From assembly GCA_002840435.1 (NCBI GenBank), contig PHAT01000007.1, forward strand, positions 62,001-126,000: 64,000 bases of DNA, written 5' to 3'. The notes under the pieces are model-generated. The model had not been told where the DNA came from. It saw only the letters and a program-made list of their open reading frames with translations, and made no database searches. Origin of the DNA: Deltaproteobacteria bacterium HGW-Deltaproteobacteria-6. GTDB taxonomy: Bacteria; Desulfobacterota; Syntrophia; Syntrophales; Smithellaceae. Below, piece by piece: positions 1 through 8,401 of the stretch; the first letter of the stretch is position 1, and each line of letters opens with the position of its first letter. The position numbers and the translations under genes are program-made.

Positions 1-405
1 TATGCCAAGCGCACCGTCCTCACGATGCTGGGGGGTAACTTTGTGGAAAAACTGGATTACTTCACGTCGCCGGGTTATCTGGATGGAGGAGACAGCCGTG
101 ACCAATCGGGCCTCTTCCCCATCGGCTCGGGGCCGACGATGCTTCTCAGCACGAAGGGTGTTTTCCGGTTTGATCCCGTGACGAAAGAGATGTATCTGGC
201 GCAGATTCATCCCCGGGTCACTGTGGAAGAGATAAAAAAAGAGGTGCCCTGGGATCTGAAAGTAGCCGATGACTTGAAGGAAAGTCCGCACCCGACGGAT
301 GAAGAGATTGATTTCATCAGATGTTTTGCGCCGGCCATGTCCGCCGGAAGGGAACTGGCCATGGAGTTGATGATCGCCAATTTAATGAAAAACAGTAAAG
401 GATGA
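1..405 (+). CDS. CoA-transferase beta subunit (glutaconate/3-oxoacid type), 3' end only
   Basis: The reading frame is open from base 1, so the 5' part lies outside the window; 134 codons are visible. The segment PGYLDGGDSRDQSG, a VFRFDP element and the HPRVTVEEIKKEV stretch resemble the C-terminal half of class I CoA-transferase B subunits of the glutaconate/3-oxoadipate type, which move CoA between acyl groups in acid or aromatic degradation. Subunit B is usually about 260 residues, so roughly the second half is seen; the catalytic glutamate region would be in the missing part. The A subunit is presumably just upstream, outside the window. The substrate cannot be told from sequence alone. 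Confidence 0.82.
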   Translation, partial: YAKRTVLTMLGGNFVEKLDYFTSPGYLDGGDSRDQSGLFPIGSGPTMLLSTKGVFRFDPVTKEMYLAQIHPRVTVEEIKKEVPWDLKVADDLKESPHPTDEEIDFIRCFAPAMSAGRELAMELMIANLMKNSKG

Positions 406-549
406 TCCATGGAGGGATTACCGTTGTTGTCTTAAGCCGTCAGGGGAGCAGGATGGCGTCGGTGCAGGCTGCTGATACAAGAAGATATGAAATGTCGATG
501 CCGGTGTGCTCCATATGTAAAAACTTTATAGAAAGAAAGGTAAATAAAA

Positions 550-2028
550 ATGAAAAGGACAGGCAAGATTATTTTTATGGTTTTGATGAGTGTTCTCTTA
601 CTTGGCGTCTGGTCGATTTCCACGCCGTCGTGCGCCCTCGCCGCAAAAGACCAGAAAACATCAAAGGCCAAGACCGCCAAGTCACAGGCAGCTCCTGCGG
701 CGAAAGCAGCTTTCGATGCAAGTAAGATGGGCAACATGAATGGCTGGGATCCCGCCAACTGGGTGAATCCGGAGGGCGACACTTTCCGGATGGCGATTGT
801 ATGGCCTCATTCGGGTCCCGGTGCGCTCAACGGTCAGATGGCCTGGCTGTGCGCCACTTTTGTTGCTTACGACATTAATAAGCGCGGCGGCATCATGGTG
901 GACGGCAAAAAGAAAAAGATCGCTCTGTTCAAGGCTGATTCCCAATCCAAGCCGGATATCGCCAAGAAGATCTGCGAAAGAATGGTTTTGCAGGAAAAGG
1001 TTCATGTTCTGGTGGGAACGTCGGGCAGCAACATCATGAAGATTGCCAATGAAGTGGCCACCAAGTACAAAGTCATCTCCCTGAACATAGGGGCTTTGTC
1101 GGATGACCTTCAGGATGCAACCAATTTCTCCCGCTATGCCTTCATGACGTCCGATTCGACCGAAGCAGTGGGACGCGGCATGGCTTATTTCTATGGTCAG
1201 ATCCGCAAGAAAGAAAAGAAATTTTACATTCTGTGTCAGGATTATTCTTTTGGCCGCGGCATGGCCGAAGGCTTTAAGAAAGGATTGAAAGAATACTATC
1301 CGGAAGCGCAGATTGTGGGTGAAGACTATCATAAACTTTTCCTGACGGATTTTGCTCCCTACCTGACAAAAATCAAATCCTCCGGCGCCGAAGTCATCTG
1401 GACCGCTGACTGGTCTCCCGATGCGGCCAACCTGCTCAAACAGTCCCGTCAAATGGGAATTAACATTCCCTTTGCCAACATCTTCCTGGACGAGCCGAAC
1501 ATGCTCGGAGAAGTCGGCATTGAAGGAAGCAAAGGCCTGATGAACATTAAACACTTTGAAATGGCCGGTCCGGCGTTTAAAAATCCGGGCATGAAGAAAT
1601 ACTACACGGTCTGGAGAAATGAGTGGAAAAAATTCACGGTGGCGCCTTTCAACAGCGCTACTTTTGAGTATCCCTGGGGAACATACGGTTTCTGGACGCA
1701 GCAAATGTACTGGTTCCTGAGCGTCGTGGAACGCGCCGGCAGCAGTGACGCGGAAAAGATCATCCCGGTCTTTGAAGGAGACTCTTACCAATTCGTGAGC
1801 GGACGGGTGTCCAAGATGCGCGCCTGCGATCACAAAGCCGTTCAGGGATTCCGTGTCTGTGAATTCGTGGAGCCGGCCAAGCAGAAGCAGTCGATGAATA
1901 TGCCGCCTTATTACTGGGTGAAAAACAGTTCGTTGTGCGGGCCGTCCTGGGATATTCCGGCGGAAAAAGTTCTTCCTTTCATGGATCAGAATCTGGATCG
2001 CTGCAAGGGGAAGAGCGTCGCTGAGTAA
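550..2028 (+). CDS. ABC transporter substrate-binding protein, LivK-like (type 1 periplasmic fold)
   Basis: A 492-residue secreted protein. Residues 1-31 are a signal peptide with a basic start, a hydrophobic core and an ALA-A cleavage site; Cys28 is not in a convincing lipobox, so a soluble periplasmic protein is likelier. After an Ala/Lys-rich linker the mature part shows type 1 periplasmic-binding features (FRMAIVWPHSGPGALNGQ, then HVLVGTSGSN, then YILCQDYSFGRG) typical of branched-chain amino acid or aromatic/acyl acid binders. It is longer than the usual 370-410 residues. The start is set by AAAGAAAGG ahead of ATG. No permease or ATPase gene follows; a strong terminator ends the unit. 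It sits next to a CoA-transferase gene, which suggests an organic acid ligand, but that is inference. Confidence 0.8.
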   Translation: MKRTGKIIFMVLMSVLLLGVWSISTPSCALAAKDQKTSKAKTAKSQAAPAAKAAFDASKMGNMNGWDPANWVNPEGDTFRMAIVWPHSGPGALNGQMAWLCATFVAYDINKRGGIMVDGKKKKIALFKADSQSKPDIAKKICERMVLQEKVHVLVGTSGSNIMKIANEVATKYKVISLNIGALSDDLQDATNFSRYAFMTSDSTEAVGRGMAYFYGQIRKKEKKFYILCQDYSFGRGMAEGFKKGLKEYYPEAQIVGEDYHKLFLTDFAPYLTKIKSSGAEVIWTADWSPDAANLLKQSRQMGINIPFANIFLDEPNMLGEVGIEGSKGLMNIKHFEMAGPAFKNPGMKKYYTVWRNEWKKFTVAPFNSATFEYPWGTYGFWTQQMYWFLSVVERAGSSDAEKIIPVFEGDSYQFVSGRVSKMRACDHKAVQGFRVCEFVEPAKQKQSMNMPPYYWVKNSSLCGPSWDIPAEKVLPFMDQNLDRCKGKSVAE

Positions 2029-2076
2029 GGATGGATTGAATTAGCCGTTGGGGTTAATTCCGTAACATGGCATGTA

Positions 2077-2119
2077 AAATGGGAGACTCTATCTTAAACA
2101 AGAGAGTCTCCCATTTTTT
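2077..2119 (+). terminator. Rho-independent terminator after the binding-protein gene
   Basis: A 14-bp perfect stem (AAATGGGAGACTCT at 2077-2090 against 2103-2116) with a 12-base loop is followed by a run of T. It closes the transcript of the substrate-binding protein gene. Confidence 0.9.
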
Positions 2120-2433
2120 TGCGCAAATTTCCGTTGCTTCCTGCTTCGGATCGTTTCCTGGATCTTTTCACCCGGATGCCACGCCGGACAGCTTCAAAAC
2201 GTGTGGATGATGACCGAAAAATTTCCTTTACTAAATTAAAGAAGTAGGTCATGAATTTTCCCCGCGTATGCTGGCGTGGGTGTCTGCAGATCGCCAAACA
2301 GGCATCCGTTGCAATATTATCGAGGCGGGCTCGTGACCAGTGATGGTTATCCGCATTTCGGGCCGTGCAAGGCTTCGATCAAAAGCCGTGTGTGAAAGGA
2401 AAGGACAACCTTATCAGGGATGTATCAGTTGCC
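2120..2433. other. Intergenic stretch with no gene recognised
   Basis: About 310 bases between the terminator and the likely start of the sigma-54 activator gene. The short open frames in it look like chance. An in-frame GTG at 2365 could extend the downstream gene by 23 codons but has no ribosome-binding site. I see no clear sigma-70 promoter, though one for the regulator must lie here or upstream. Confidence 0.5.
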
Positions 2434-4299
2434 ATGAAGCATCATCGTATCAACCCCAAAGATCTCATTGCTCCCGACCAAGCGAGCGCAAAAAAAACTT
2501 CGGAAACTTCCACCCCGGAATCCTGTGAAGAAAACCCGATGGATTATCGTGAGCTTTTCATGCAATCGCAGGAACGTGAGGCACAGCTCAGGCAGTTTCT
2601 GATCAAGTATGAAACGCTGCTGGATGAGGTTGAAGATCCCATTTCAGAAATTGATTTAAAAGGAAATATTACCTATTCCAATAATGCCGCGTCCAAAATC
2701 TGGGGTATCCCCAAAGAGCAGACCATCGGGCTGAACTACAAATCCTGGACGGATTCCGTCAACCGGCAAATCGCCTCTGACGCCTACGCCAGGGTTTTCC
2801 AGACGGGGATGCCCTGTCGTTTCAGTTATGAAATAATCCGCGAAGACGGCGTCCGCAGAGTGGTTGAGGACTCCGGATCGCCCATCCGCAATGCGCAAGG
2901 CGACATTGTCGGGTTCCGATCGGTCAGCCGGGATATTACGGAACGCAAAAAAGTGGAAAAGGAACTGGCCGAACACCGCAGCCGCTTGGAGGCTATTTTC
3001 GGCAGCGTTAAAGAAGCGATCATTACCGTGGATATGAATTTATCCGTCATCGAAGCCAATCAGTCCACGGAATCGATTTGCGGACTTTCGTCCCGCGGGA
3101 TGGTCGGCAGGCCCCTTTCAGAATGTCTGACCCTGTGCAGTCAATCCTGCAGAGATGTGATCAGGCAGACCCTGGAAAAGAAATCGACGATCAAAGAGTA
3201 CCATATCGAATGCGGTCATCAGCAGCGTCAGCAACAGCTGGTCAGTGTAACCAGCGCGCCGCTTCGGGATGCGGGCGGCCAGTATCTGGGGGCTGTCCTG
3301 GTGATCCGGGACATCACGCTGCTTCGGGACCTGGAAAGAGAGTTGCGTGAGCGTCATCAATTTCAGAATATCATCGGCCGGAGCAAAAAGATGCAGGATG
3401 TTTACCGGTTGCTGGAGGATCTTGCCAATCTCGAAACGACGGTTCTGATTACGGGGGAAAGCGGCACAGGCAAGGAGCTTGTCGCCCGGGCGCTTCATTA
3501 CAGCGGTCAGCGGGCCTTCAAACCTTTCATTGCCGTGAACTGCTCCGCCCTGACCGAGAGCCTGCTGGAGTCTGAGCTCTTCGGGCATGTCAAGGGGGCG
3601 TTTACCGGGGCAATCAAGGACAAGCAGGGGCGCTTTCAGGCGGCGGACGGCGGCACGCTCCTGCTCGATGAGATCGGCGACATTTCGCCCATTATCCAGT
3701 TGAAGCTGCTCAGGGTCCTTCAGGACAAGACATTCGAGCGGGTAGGAGACTCGGAGCCTCAGAAGGTGGATGTCCGGGTGATTACCTGCACAAATAAGAA
3801 CCTTAAGGAAAAAGTCCGGTTGGGAGAGTTCCGGGAGGATCTCTATTACCGTCTCAAGGTTGTGGAGGTTGCCTTGCCGCCGCTTCGGGACCGGCTGGAA
3901 GACATTCCTCTTTTTATTGACTATTTATGTCGTGTTTTTAACGAACGGTTTAACCGGAGCATTGAGGGCGTGTCCAAAGAAGTGCTTAATATATTCATGA
4001 ATTACCCATGGCCGGGCAATGTCCGCGAATTGGAACATGTCATTGAACACGCCTTTATCATCTGCCACGGGCGGGTGATTACGCTTGAAGATCTGCCGGC
4101 AGAGTTTCGCGACCTCCGCAAGCCCGGTATATCCGCTGGTTCCGGCAACCGCACGCAGCCGGTCACCGAAGCCCAGGAGATTATTGATGCGCTTGCCAAA
4201 GTTCGCTGGAATAAGACAAAAGCCGCGCATCTTCTGGGGATCAACCGGCGGACTCTGTACCGCAAACTTGCCCAGTTTCATATCGATCCAAATAGCTGA
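2434..4299 (+). CDS. Sigma-54-dependent transcriptional activator, PAS-PAS-AAA+-Fis
   Basis: Enhancer-binding protein that remodels sigma-54 RNA polymerase. From the chosen start (621 aa): PAS domain near residues 50-170 ending in RDITERKK, second PAS near 185-310, then an AAA+ domain with Walker A GESGTGKE (from residue 341), the sigma-54 contact loop GAFTGA (388-393), Walker B LLLDEIGD and a PWPGNVREL sensor region, and a C-terminal Fis-type helix-turn-helix ending in TKAAHLLGINRRTLYRKL. No receiver domain, so it probably senses a ligand or redox state through the PAS domains. ATG 2434 has AGGGA upstream (spacing 13); GTG 2365 and ATG 2539 are alternatives. A sigma-54 promoter and palindromic sites lie just downstream, ahead of the MFS gene, its likely target. 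Confidence 0.92.
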   Translation: MKHHRINPKDLIAPDQASAKKTSETSTPESCEENPMDYRELFMQSQEREAQLRQFLIKYETLLDEVEDPISEIDLKGNITYSNNAASKIWGIPKEQTIGLNYKSWTDSVNRQIASDAYARVFQTGMPCRFSYEIIREDGVRRVVEDSGSPIRNAQGDIVGFRSVSRDITERKKVEKELAEHRSRLEAIFGSVKEAIITVDMNLSVIEANQSTESICGLSSRGMVGRPLSECLTLCSQSCRDVIRQTLEKKSTIKEYHIECGHQQRQQQLVSVTSAPLRDAGGQYLGAVLVIRDITLLRDLERELRERHQFQNIIGRSKKMQDVYRLLEDLANLETTVLITGESGTGKELVARALHYSGQRAFKPFIAVNCSALTESLLESELFGHVKGAFTGAIKDKQGRFQAADGGTLLLDEIGDISPIIQLKLLRVLQDKTFERVGDSEPQKVDVRVITCTNKNLKEKVRLGEFREDLYYRLKVVEVALPPLRDRLEDIPLFIDYLCRVFNERFNRSIEGVSKEVLNIFMNYPWPGNVRELEHVIEHAFIICHGRVITLEDLPAEFRDLRKPGISAGSGNRTQPVTEAQEIIDALAKVRWNKTKAAHLLGINRRTLYRKLAQFHIDPNS

Positions 4300-4304
4300 G
4301 TCTG

Positions 4305-4357
4305 TTGTGCAGTGCCTCAATGTGTGGTGCGCAATATGTGACATTGCACAATTGTGC
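4305..4357. promoter_or_regulatory. Probable upstream activator sites for the sigma-54 regulator
   Basis: A perfect 12-bp palindrome GCACAATTGTGC (4346-4357) overlaps an imperfect inverted repeat TGCGCAAT (4328-4335) / ATTGCACA (4343-4350); another half-site TTGTGC is at 4305-4310. They lie 80-130 bp upstream of a sigma-54 promoter, the usual range for enhancer sites, and directly behind the gene for a Fis-HTH activator. Binding by that activator is inferred. Confidence 0.6.
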
Positions 4358-4437
4358 GAGCGCTCCGCCCGTCCTATCTATCACATAACCAACTGACATT
4401 ATTTATAATATTTATTATTACCCTGTGTGTCGTCATC

Positions 4438-4453
4438 TGGCATGTTATCCGCA
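4438..4453 (+). promoter_or_regulatory. Sigma-54 (-24/-12) promoter of the MFS gene
   Basis: TGGCATGTTATCCGCA carries the invariant GG (4439-4440) and GC (4451-4452) exactly 12 bp apart, as in the consensus TGGCACG-N4-TTGCA; the -12 element is weaker because CC replaces TT. It predicts a transcript start near 4464, about 27 bases before the MFS start codon. The gene directly upstream encodes a sigma-54 activator. Confidence 0.7.
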
Positions 4454-4490
4454 ATGGGCTTCCATTAAAAAATTAAAAGGAGGTACGTGA

Positions 4491-5804
4491 ATGAAAGATC
4501 AGAAAACCCCGGATTTTCAAGTGGGGGGGCCCAAAGCAACCTATGTCATGGTGATTTGTTCTTTGCTGTTTATGGTCAACTATATGGACAGGCAGATTAT
4601 GGCGGCTGTTTTGCAGCCGATGAAAGTCGATCTGGGGCTGACCGATTTTCAGGCCGGCCTGGCCAACACGATGTTTTATCTCGGCGTGTTATTATTTGTT
4701 GTTCCTGTCTCACATTGGATTGATAAATGGAGCCGTAAAAAAATGATCGGACTGATGGCCTTTGCCTGGAGCGGCTTCACCCTGTTTACCGGCCTCAGCA
4801 ACAGTTTTGGTCAACTGCTTTCCGCCCGCTTAGGGGTAGGCCTTGGCGAATCGGGATTTGGAGCAGGCGGCACCGCGCTGATCGCGGCCTCTTATCCTCC
4901 GGAAAAAAGAGCGGCAAAAATCGGGATATTCAATACGTTTATTACCGTGGGAATCCTGGTCGGCATGGTGGCCGGCGGTTATGTTTCCGTCCATTTCGGC
5001 GGCTGGAGAACGGCTTTTTATGTTTTTGCTATTCCGGGGATCATCCTAGGGGCTTTAGCCTTTTTCATGCAGGATTATTCCATTAAAAAAGATCCGGGTG
5101 CCGCCGCAACCCCTTCTTTTGCTCAAAACGTCAAATCATTATTTGCCAACCGGTCTTTGCGGTTGATTTATGTAGGTTATGGCTTCTATGCCGTCGTCGT
5201 TTTTTCCTATCTGACCTGGCTTCCTTCTTTATTGATGAGGGCTTACGGCATCAACGAGGCTAAAGCCGGTCTGGTGGCCGGCGCCCTGTCCATCCTGACG
5301 CTGATCGGTCCTATCCTGGGCGGGTTGTTTGCGGATAAGTGGCAGTCAAAAAGCACGGGCGGTCGCATGAAACTGGCGGCGGTCGGGATCTTTGCAGCTT
5401 CCGCAGCTCTCTGGTTTGCTTTCCTGACTGTTCATGACATCAACAACAAGTCCATGATGATTTTTTCCTTCGTGATGCTGGTTGTTTATGGAATAACAAG
5501 CGGCATGCCCAATCCGGCGGTTATGGCTTCGACGCAGGATGTGGTTCGCCCCGAACAAAAGGGATTAGCGTCCGGCGCAGCTTACTTTTGCATGATGCTG
5601 TTCGGCGGCGCTTTCGGCCCCGCCTTGGTCGGTAAACTTTCCGATGTGTTCGGGGGAGGATATCAGGGAATCGTCTATGGTCTTTACGTTGCTTCGCTCT
5701 TTGGCGTGGCGGCGGCCGTCATCTGGTGGCGGGCGGCTAAAAGGGTCGGCGCGGATATGGAAAGAGAAAGAACCGCTTCCCTGCAGGGCAACAACATTGG
5801 ATGA
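4491..5804 (+). CDS. Major facilitator superfamily permease
   Basis: A 437-residue inner-membrane transporter with about 12 hydrophobic segments. An early MDRQIM motif in TM1, the loop 2-3 signature DKWSRKKM, and a GLGESGFGAGG stretch in TM4 match the anion/organic-acid or spinster-like branch of MFS secondary carriers. The start has a near-ideal AAGGAGG seven bases before ATG. It follows a sigma-54 promoter and palindromic sites, so its expression is probably switched on by the adjacent activator in response to a substrate. A thioredoxin-fold gene follows after 32 bases and is likely cotranscribed. Substrate unknown; an organic acid uptake role fits the acyl-CoA genes nearby but is inference. 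Confidence 0.88.
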   Translation: MKDQKTPDFQVGGPKATYVMVICSLLFMVNYMDRQIMAAVLQPMKVDLGLTDFQAGLANTMFYLGVLLFVVPVSHWIDKWSRKKMIGLMAFAWSGFTLFTGLSNSFGQLLSARLGVGLGESGFGAGGTALIAASYPPEKRAAKIGIFNTFITVGILVGMVAGGYVSVHFGGWRTAFYVFAIPGIILGALAFFMQDYSIKKDPGAAATPSFAQNVKSLFANRSLRLIYVGYGFYAVVVFSYLTWLPSLLMRAYGINEAKAGLVAGALSILTLIGPILGGLFADKWQSKSTGGRMKLAAVGIFAASAALWFAFLTVHDINNKSMMIFSFVMLVVYGITSGMPNPAVMASTQDVVRPEQKGLASGAAYFCMMLFGGAFGPALVGKLSDVFGGGYQGIVYGLYVASLFGVAAAVIWWRAAKRVGADMERERTASLQGNNIG

Positions 5805-5836
5805 TTTTTATCGTTTGGCTGCCATGAGGTTAAATT

Positions 5837-6181
5837 ATGAATAATTTAATTCATCTGATCAGGCCTGATAATTTTGAAGATGAGGTGCTTTTAGTCAAAA
5901 AACCCGTCCTGCTGTTATGTATGCGAAGGAGCGATGATTTTCTAAGCCAGATGAATCTGATGAAAGATATTGCCGTGACGCATAGCTTGTGGCTCAAGGT
6001 CGGTTTGCTGGCTGAAGAATTCACGGAAAGTTTTAAGAATAAATTTAATGTTCCCGGAACCCCCACGTATCTGATCTTCCTTGAAGGAAAAGAGAAAAAC
6101 AGGATGCTGGGGCTCACGGATTCCCTGACGCTGGAAAGCTTTGTTTTCGGGACGCTGCGTCCGGGAGATTTTGCAATTTAA
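5837..6181 (+). CDS. Thioredoxin-fold protein lacking the CxxC active site
   Basis: 114 residues. The pattern PVLLLC (23-28) followed later by VPGTPTYLIFLEG matches the thioredoxin core strand and the cis-proline loop. Where thioredoxins have CGPC this protein has DDFL; the only cysteine, Cys28, lies in the preceding strand. It is therefore unlikely to be a dithiol oxidoreductase and may be a binding or scaffold domain. No signal peptide is seen, so it should be cytoplasmic. GAGG sits seven bases before the ATG. It lies 32 bases behind the MFS gene and is probably in the same sigma-54-driven transcript. Function unknown. Confidence 0.65.
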   Translation: MNNLIHLIRPDNFEDEVLLVKKPVLLLCMRRSDDFLSQMNLMKDIAVTHSLWLKVGLLAEEFTESFKNKFNVPGTPTYLIFLEGKEKNRMLGLTDSLTLESFVFGTLRPGDFAI

Positions 6182-6189
6182 TAATTCAC

Positions 6190-6312
6190 ATGACCGCCGG
6201 AGAGGCCGTCCGGCGGATCAATGATCTGCCCATAGTCAACGATCTGGTGCAGGCGACGGCTCAGGATGCGGAGGATGTCCCGAAGAGCGTTGGGACGAAG
6301 CCCCTGTCGTAA
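6190..6312 (+). CDS. Possible 40-codon small protein behind the thioredoxin-fold gene
   Basis: An open frame begins with ATG eight bases after the previous stop and runs to TAA, just ahead of the terminator hairpin. The product begins MTAGEAVRRINDLP and has a GC-rich codon pattern like neighbouring genes, but there is no clear ribosome-binding site, so it would depend on translational coupling. I do not recognise it; it may be a remnant of a larger gene or chance. Confidence 0.25.
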   Translation: MTAGEAVRRINDLPIVNDLVQATAQDAEDVPKSVGTKPLS

Positions 6313-6340
6313 TATTTTTAAAAAATAAGCGCACTTGGAA

Positions 6341-6370
6341 GACGAGGGCCGATGGTCCTCGTCTTTTTTT
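6341..6370 (+). terminator. Rho-independent terminator of the MFS operon
   Basis: GACGAGG (6341-6347) pairs with CCTCGTC (6357-6363) across a short loop and is followed by seven T. It ends the MFS and thioredoxin-fold transcript before the acyl-CoA dehydrogenase gene. Confidence 0.85.
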
Positions 6371-6438
6371 ATGCCAGAATAAAATTTTTATGCCGCCTTT
6401 GGTTTTCGCGCTGGTTCTTTTTTGAAAAAAAGCGTAAA

Positions 6439-6483
6439 TTGCATTCCGGAAATGACAGGATATTGTTTCATGACCATATGAAA
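6439..6483 (+). promoter_or_regulatory. Possible promoter with overlapping operator-like inverted repeat
   Basis: A weak sigma-70-like pair, TTGCAT (6439-6444) and TATTGT (6461-6466) with 16-bp spacing, lies upstream of the acyl-CoA dehydrogenase gene. Directly at the -10 end is an inverted repeat TTTCAT-N6-ATGAAA (6466-6483), placed where a repressor would act. Both calls are by eye. Confidence 0.35.
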
Positions 6484-6513
6484 ATAATTGTATTTACCTG
6501 AAAGGAGCAAAAA

Positions 6514-8229
6514 ATGAATTATCTGTTGCAGCCGAAAAAGTACCAAACTCTGATGTCCGATGCAGGCTCGAAAGCCATTATGGACAAAACAATCGCCTTC
6601 TTTGAGAAGATGGGCAAAACAAAAATTACGGAAGATTTCAATAAGAAGGTCTGGTATCGGGAGTTTGTCGATTTTATTGCCCAAGAGCAGATCTTTGCCA
6701 AACTGCTTACGCCCAGCCAGTATGGCGGCGGCGATCCGGACTGCCGCTGGGACACGGCGCGCAACAGTGAATTTTCCGAACTGCTGGCCTTTTACGGTCT
6801 GGGCTACTGGTACTGCTTCCAGGTGACCATTCTGGGACTGGGTCCCATCTGGATGAGCCCCAATGAAAAGGCCAAGCAAAAGGCTGCCGAACTGCTCAAA
6901 AAAGGAGCGATTTTCGCTTTTGGTTTGTCCGAACGGACGCATGGCGCGGATATTTATTCCACCGAAACCACGCTGACCCCGAAACCGGACGGCACATGGG
7001 TGGCCAACGGCGAAAAATATTATATTGGCAATGGCAATGAGGCGGAAATGGTTTCCACGCTGGGTAAAATCAAGGATGGTACGGACGACTACACCTTCTT
7101 TGTCACCAATTTTCATCACAAAGCCTATGAACTTAAAAAGAACGTGGTTTCCCATCAACAGTATGTTTCCAATTTTGCCCTTCACGATTATCCGATTACC
7201 GCAGATGATATTCTTTCACGGGGATCACATGCCTGGGATTCATCGCTCAACACCGTGAATATCGGCAAGTTCAACATCGGACCGGGTTCCATCGGGATCA
7301 CCCAGCATTGTTTTTATGAGGCCATTACGCACGCGGCCAACCGCGTTCTTTACGGTTTTCCTGTTACCGATATGCCGCATGTCCGGAAAAATTTCATTGA
7401 TGCCTGGCTCAGGATCGTGGGGATGAAGCTTTATCAGCGTCGTGCAACCGACTACTTCCGCAATGCCAGCGCCGATGATCGCCGTTATCTGCTTTATAAT
7501 CCCACCAGCAAGATGAAGGTCACCCTGCAAGCCGAAGAAGTGGTCAATCTGCTCTGGGAAGTCATTGCCGCCAAGGGTTTTGAAAAAGACACCTATTTTT
7601 CACTGGCCGCATCCGATGTCCGCGGCCCGTCCAAACTGGAAGGCACGGTCCATGTTAATGTTCAGCTTATCCGCAAGTTCATGAAGAACTATTTTTTCAG
7701 TCCCGCGGAATACAAGCCGGTCGCGCCTGATTTTTCCGCCAAGGACGATCTTTTCCTGTTCAATCAGGGGCCGACCAAAGGTCTTGGCAAGGTGGTGTTC
7801 CACGACTACAAGCCGGTCTTTGAAGCCAATAAAGAACTGCCGAACGTGGCTATCTTCATCAAACAGATTAATTTGTTCAAGGAATTGCTGGAGAAAGCCG
7901 GACCTGACAAGGTTCAGGATATGGATCCGCTGTTTTCTCTGCCGCTGGGCGAGATGTTTTCCATCGTGGTCTATGGCCAGCTGATTCTGGAGCAGGCCAA
8001 ATTTGATAATGTGGAAGCAGACATTGTCAATCAGATCTTTGATTTCATGGTGCGCGACTTCTCCCGGTTTGCTTTACAGATTTACGGCATGCACAACACC
8101 AAAGACGAGCAGCGCGCCTATTGCAAAGAGATCATGCTGATCAAAGCGCAGGGCGACGATGCCCAGTATAACCGGGTCTGGACAAAATATGTGTATGCGT
8201 TGAATGGCGAATACGCGATGAACGAATAG
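6514..8229 (+). CDS. Acyl-CoA dehydrogenase (long form)
   Basis: 571-residue flavoprotein that introduces an alpha-beta double bond into an acyl-CoA and passes electrons to ETF. The FAD/substrate segment FAFGLSERTHGADIYS is near residues 130-150, and the LEGT motif at 375-378 supplies the expected catalytic glutamate (Glu376). Length exceeds the 380-residue classical enzymes, with an extended C-terminal region of about 190 residues, as in FadE-type and other long anaerobe forms. AAAGGAG precedes the ATG. It is monocistronic: a terminator lies before it and another right after. The acyl substrate (fatty, alicyclic or aromatic-derived) cannot be told; the nearby CoA-transferase, permease and SDR genes suggest acid degradation. 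Confidence 0.88.
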   Translation: MNYLLQPKKYQTLMSDAGSKAIMDKTIAFFEKMGKTKITEDFNKKVWYREFVDFIAQEQIFAKLLTPSQYGGGDPDCRWDTARNSEFSELLAFYGLGYWYCFQVTILGLGPIWMSPNEKAKQKAAELLKKGAIFAFGLSERTHGADIYSTETTLTPKPDGTWVANGEKYYIGNGNEAEMVSTLGKIKDGTDDYTFFVTNFHHKAYELKKNVVSHQQYVSNFALHDYPITADDILSRGSHAWDSSLNTVNIGKFNIGPGSIGITQHCFYEAITHAANRVLYGFPVTDMPHVRKNFIDAWLRIVGMKLYQRRATDYFRNASADDRRYLLYNPTSKMKVTLQAEEVVNLLWEVIAAKGFEKDTYFSLAASDVRGPSKLEGTVHVNVQLIRKFMKNYFFSPAEYKPVAPDFSAKDDLFLFNQGPTKGLGKVVFHDYKPVFEANKELPNVAIFIKQINLFKELLEKAGPDKVQDMDPLFSLPLGEMFSIVVYGQLILEQAKFDNVEADIVNQIFDFMVRDFSRFALQIYGMHNTKDEQRAYCKEIMLIKAQGDDAQYNRVWTKYVYALNGEYAMNE

Positions 8230-8256
8230 ACCGTGCCGCCGTTAAGGATTAGTTTT

Positions 8257-8294
8257 GAAAAAAGGGAGAGAACCTTGATTCTCTCCCTTTTCTT
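8257..8294. terminator. Bidirectional terminator
   Basis: GGGAGAGAA (8264-8272) pairs with TTCTCTCCC (8279-8287) over a 6-base loop, flanked by A-rich sequence on the left and T-rich on the right. It can end the acyl-CoA dehydrogenase transcript and, from the other side, the minus-strand cyclase gene. Confidence 0.85.
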
Positions 8295-8401
8295 TGATGG
8301 AATGATCACCCCGGCTTTGCCCTGTACAAAGGGATATTATGATACCGCAGGAGAAAAAAGATCAGCGATATGGTGCTGCAAAGACGTCTTGCGCGATGCC
8401 T

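Noticed and set aside
682-1833. A 383-codon open frame on the minus strand
   Set aside because: It lies wholly inside the binding-protein gene in the opposite strand, with no ribosome-binding site and no family resemblance; a GC-driven shadow frame.
4438-6513. A second sigma-54 promoter ahead of the acyl-CoA dehydrogenase gene
   Set aside because: I looked for GG and GC 12 bases apart in 6181-6513 and found no match, so the circuit stops at the permease operon.
6388-7185. A 265-codon minus-strand frame
   Set aside because: Covers the promoter and 5' half of the acyl-CoA dehydrogenase gene on the other strand and matches nothing.
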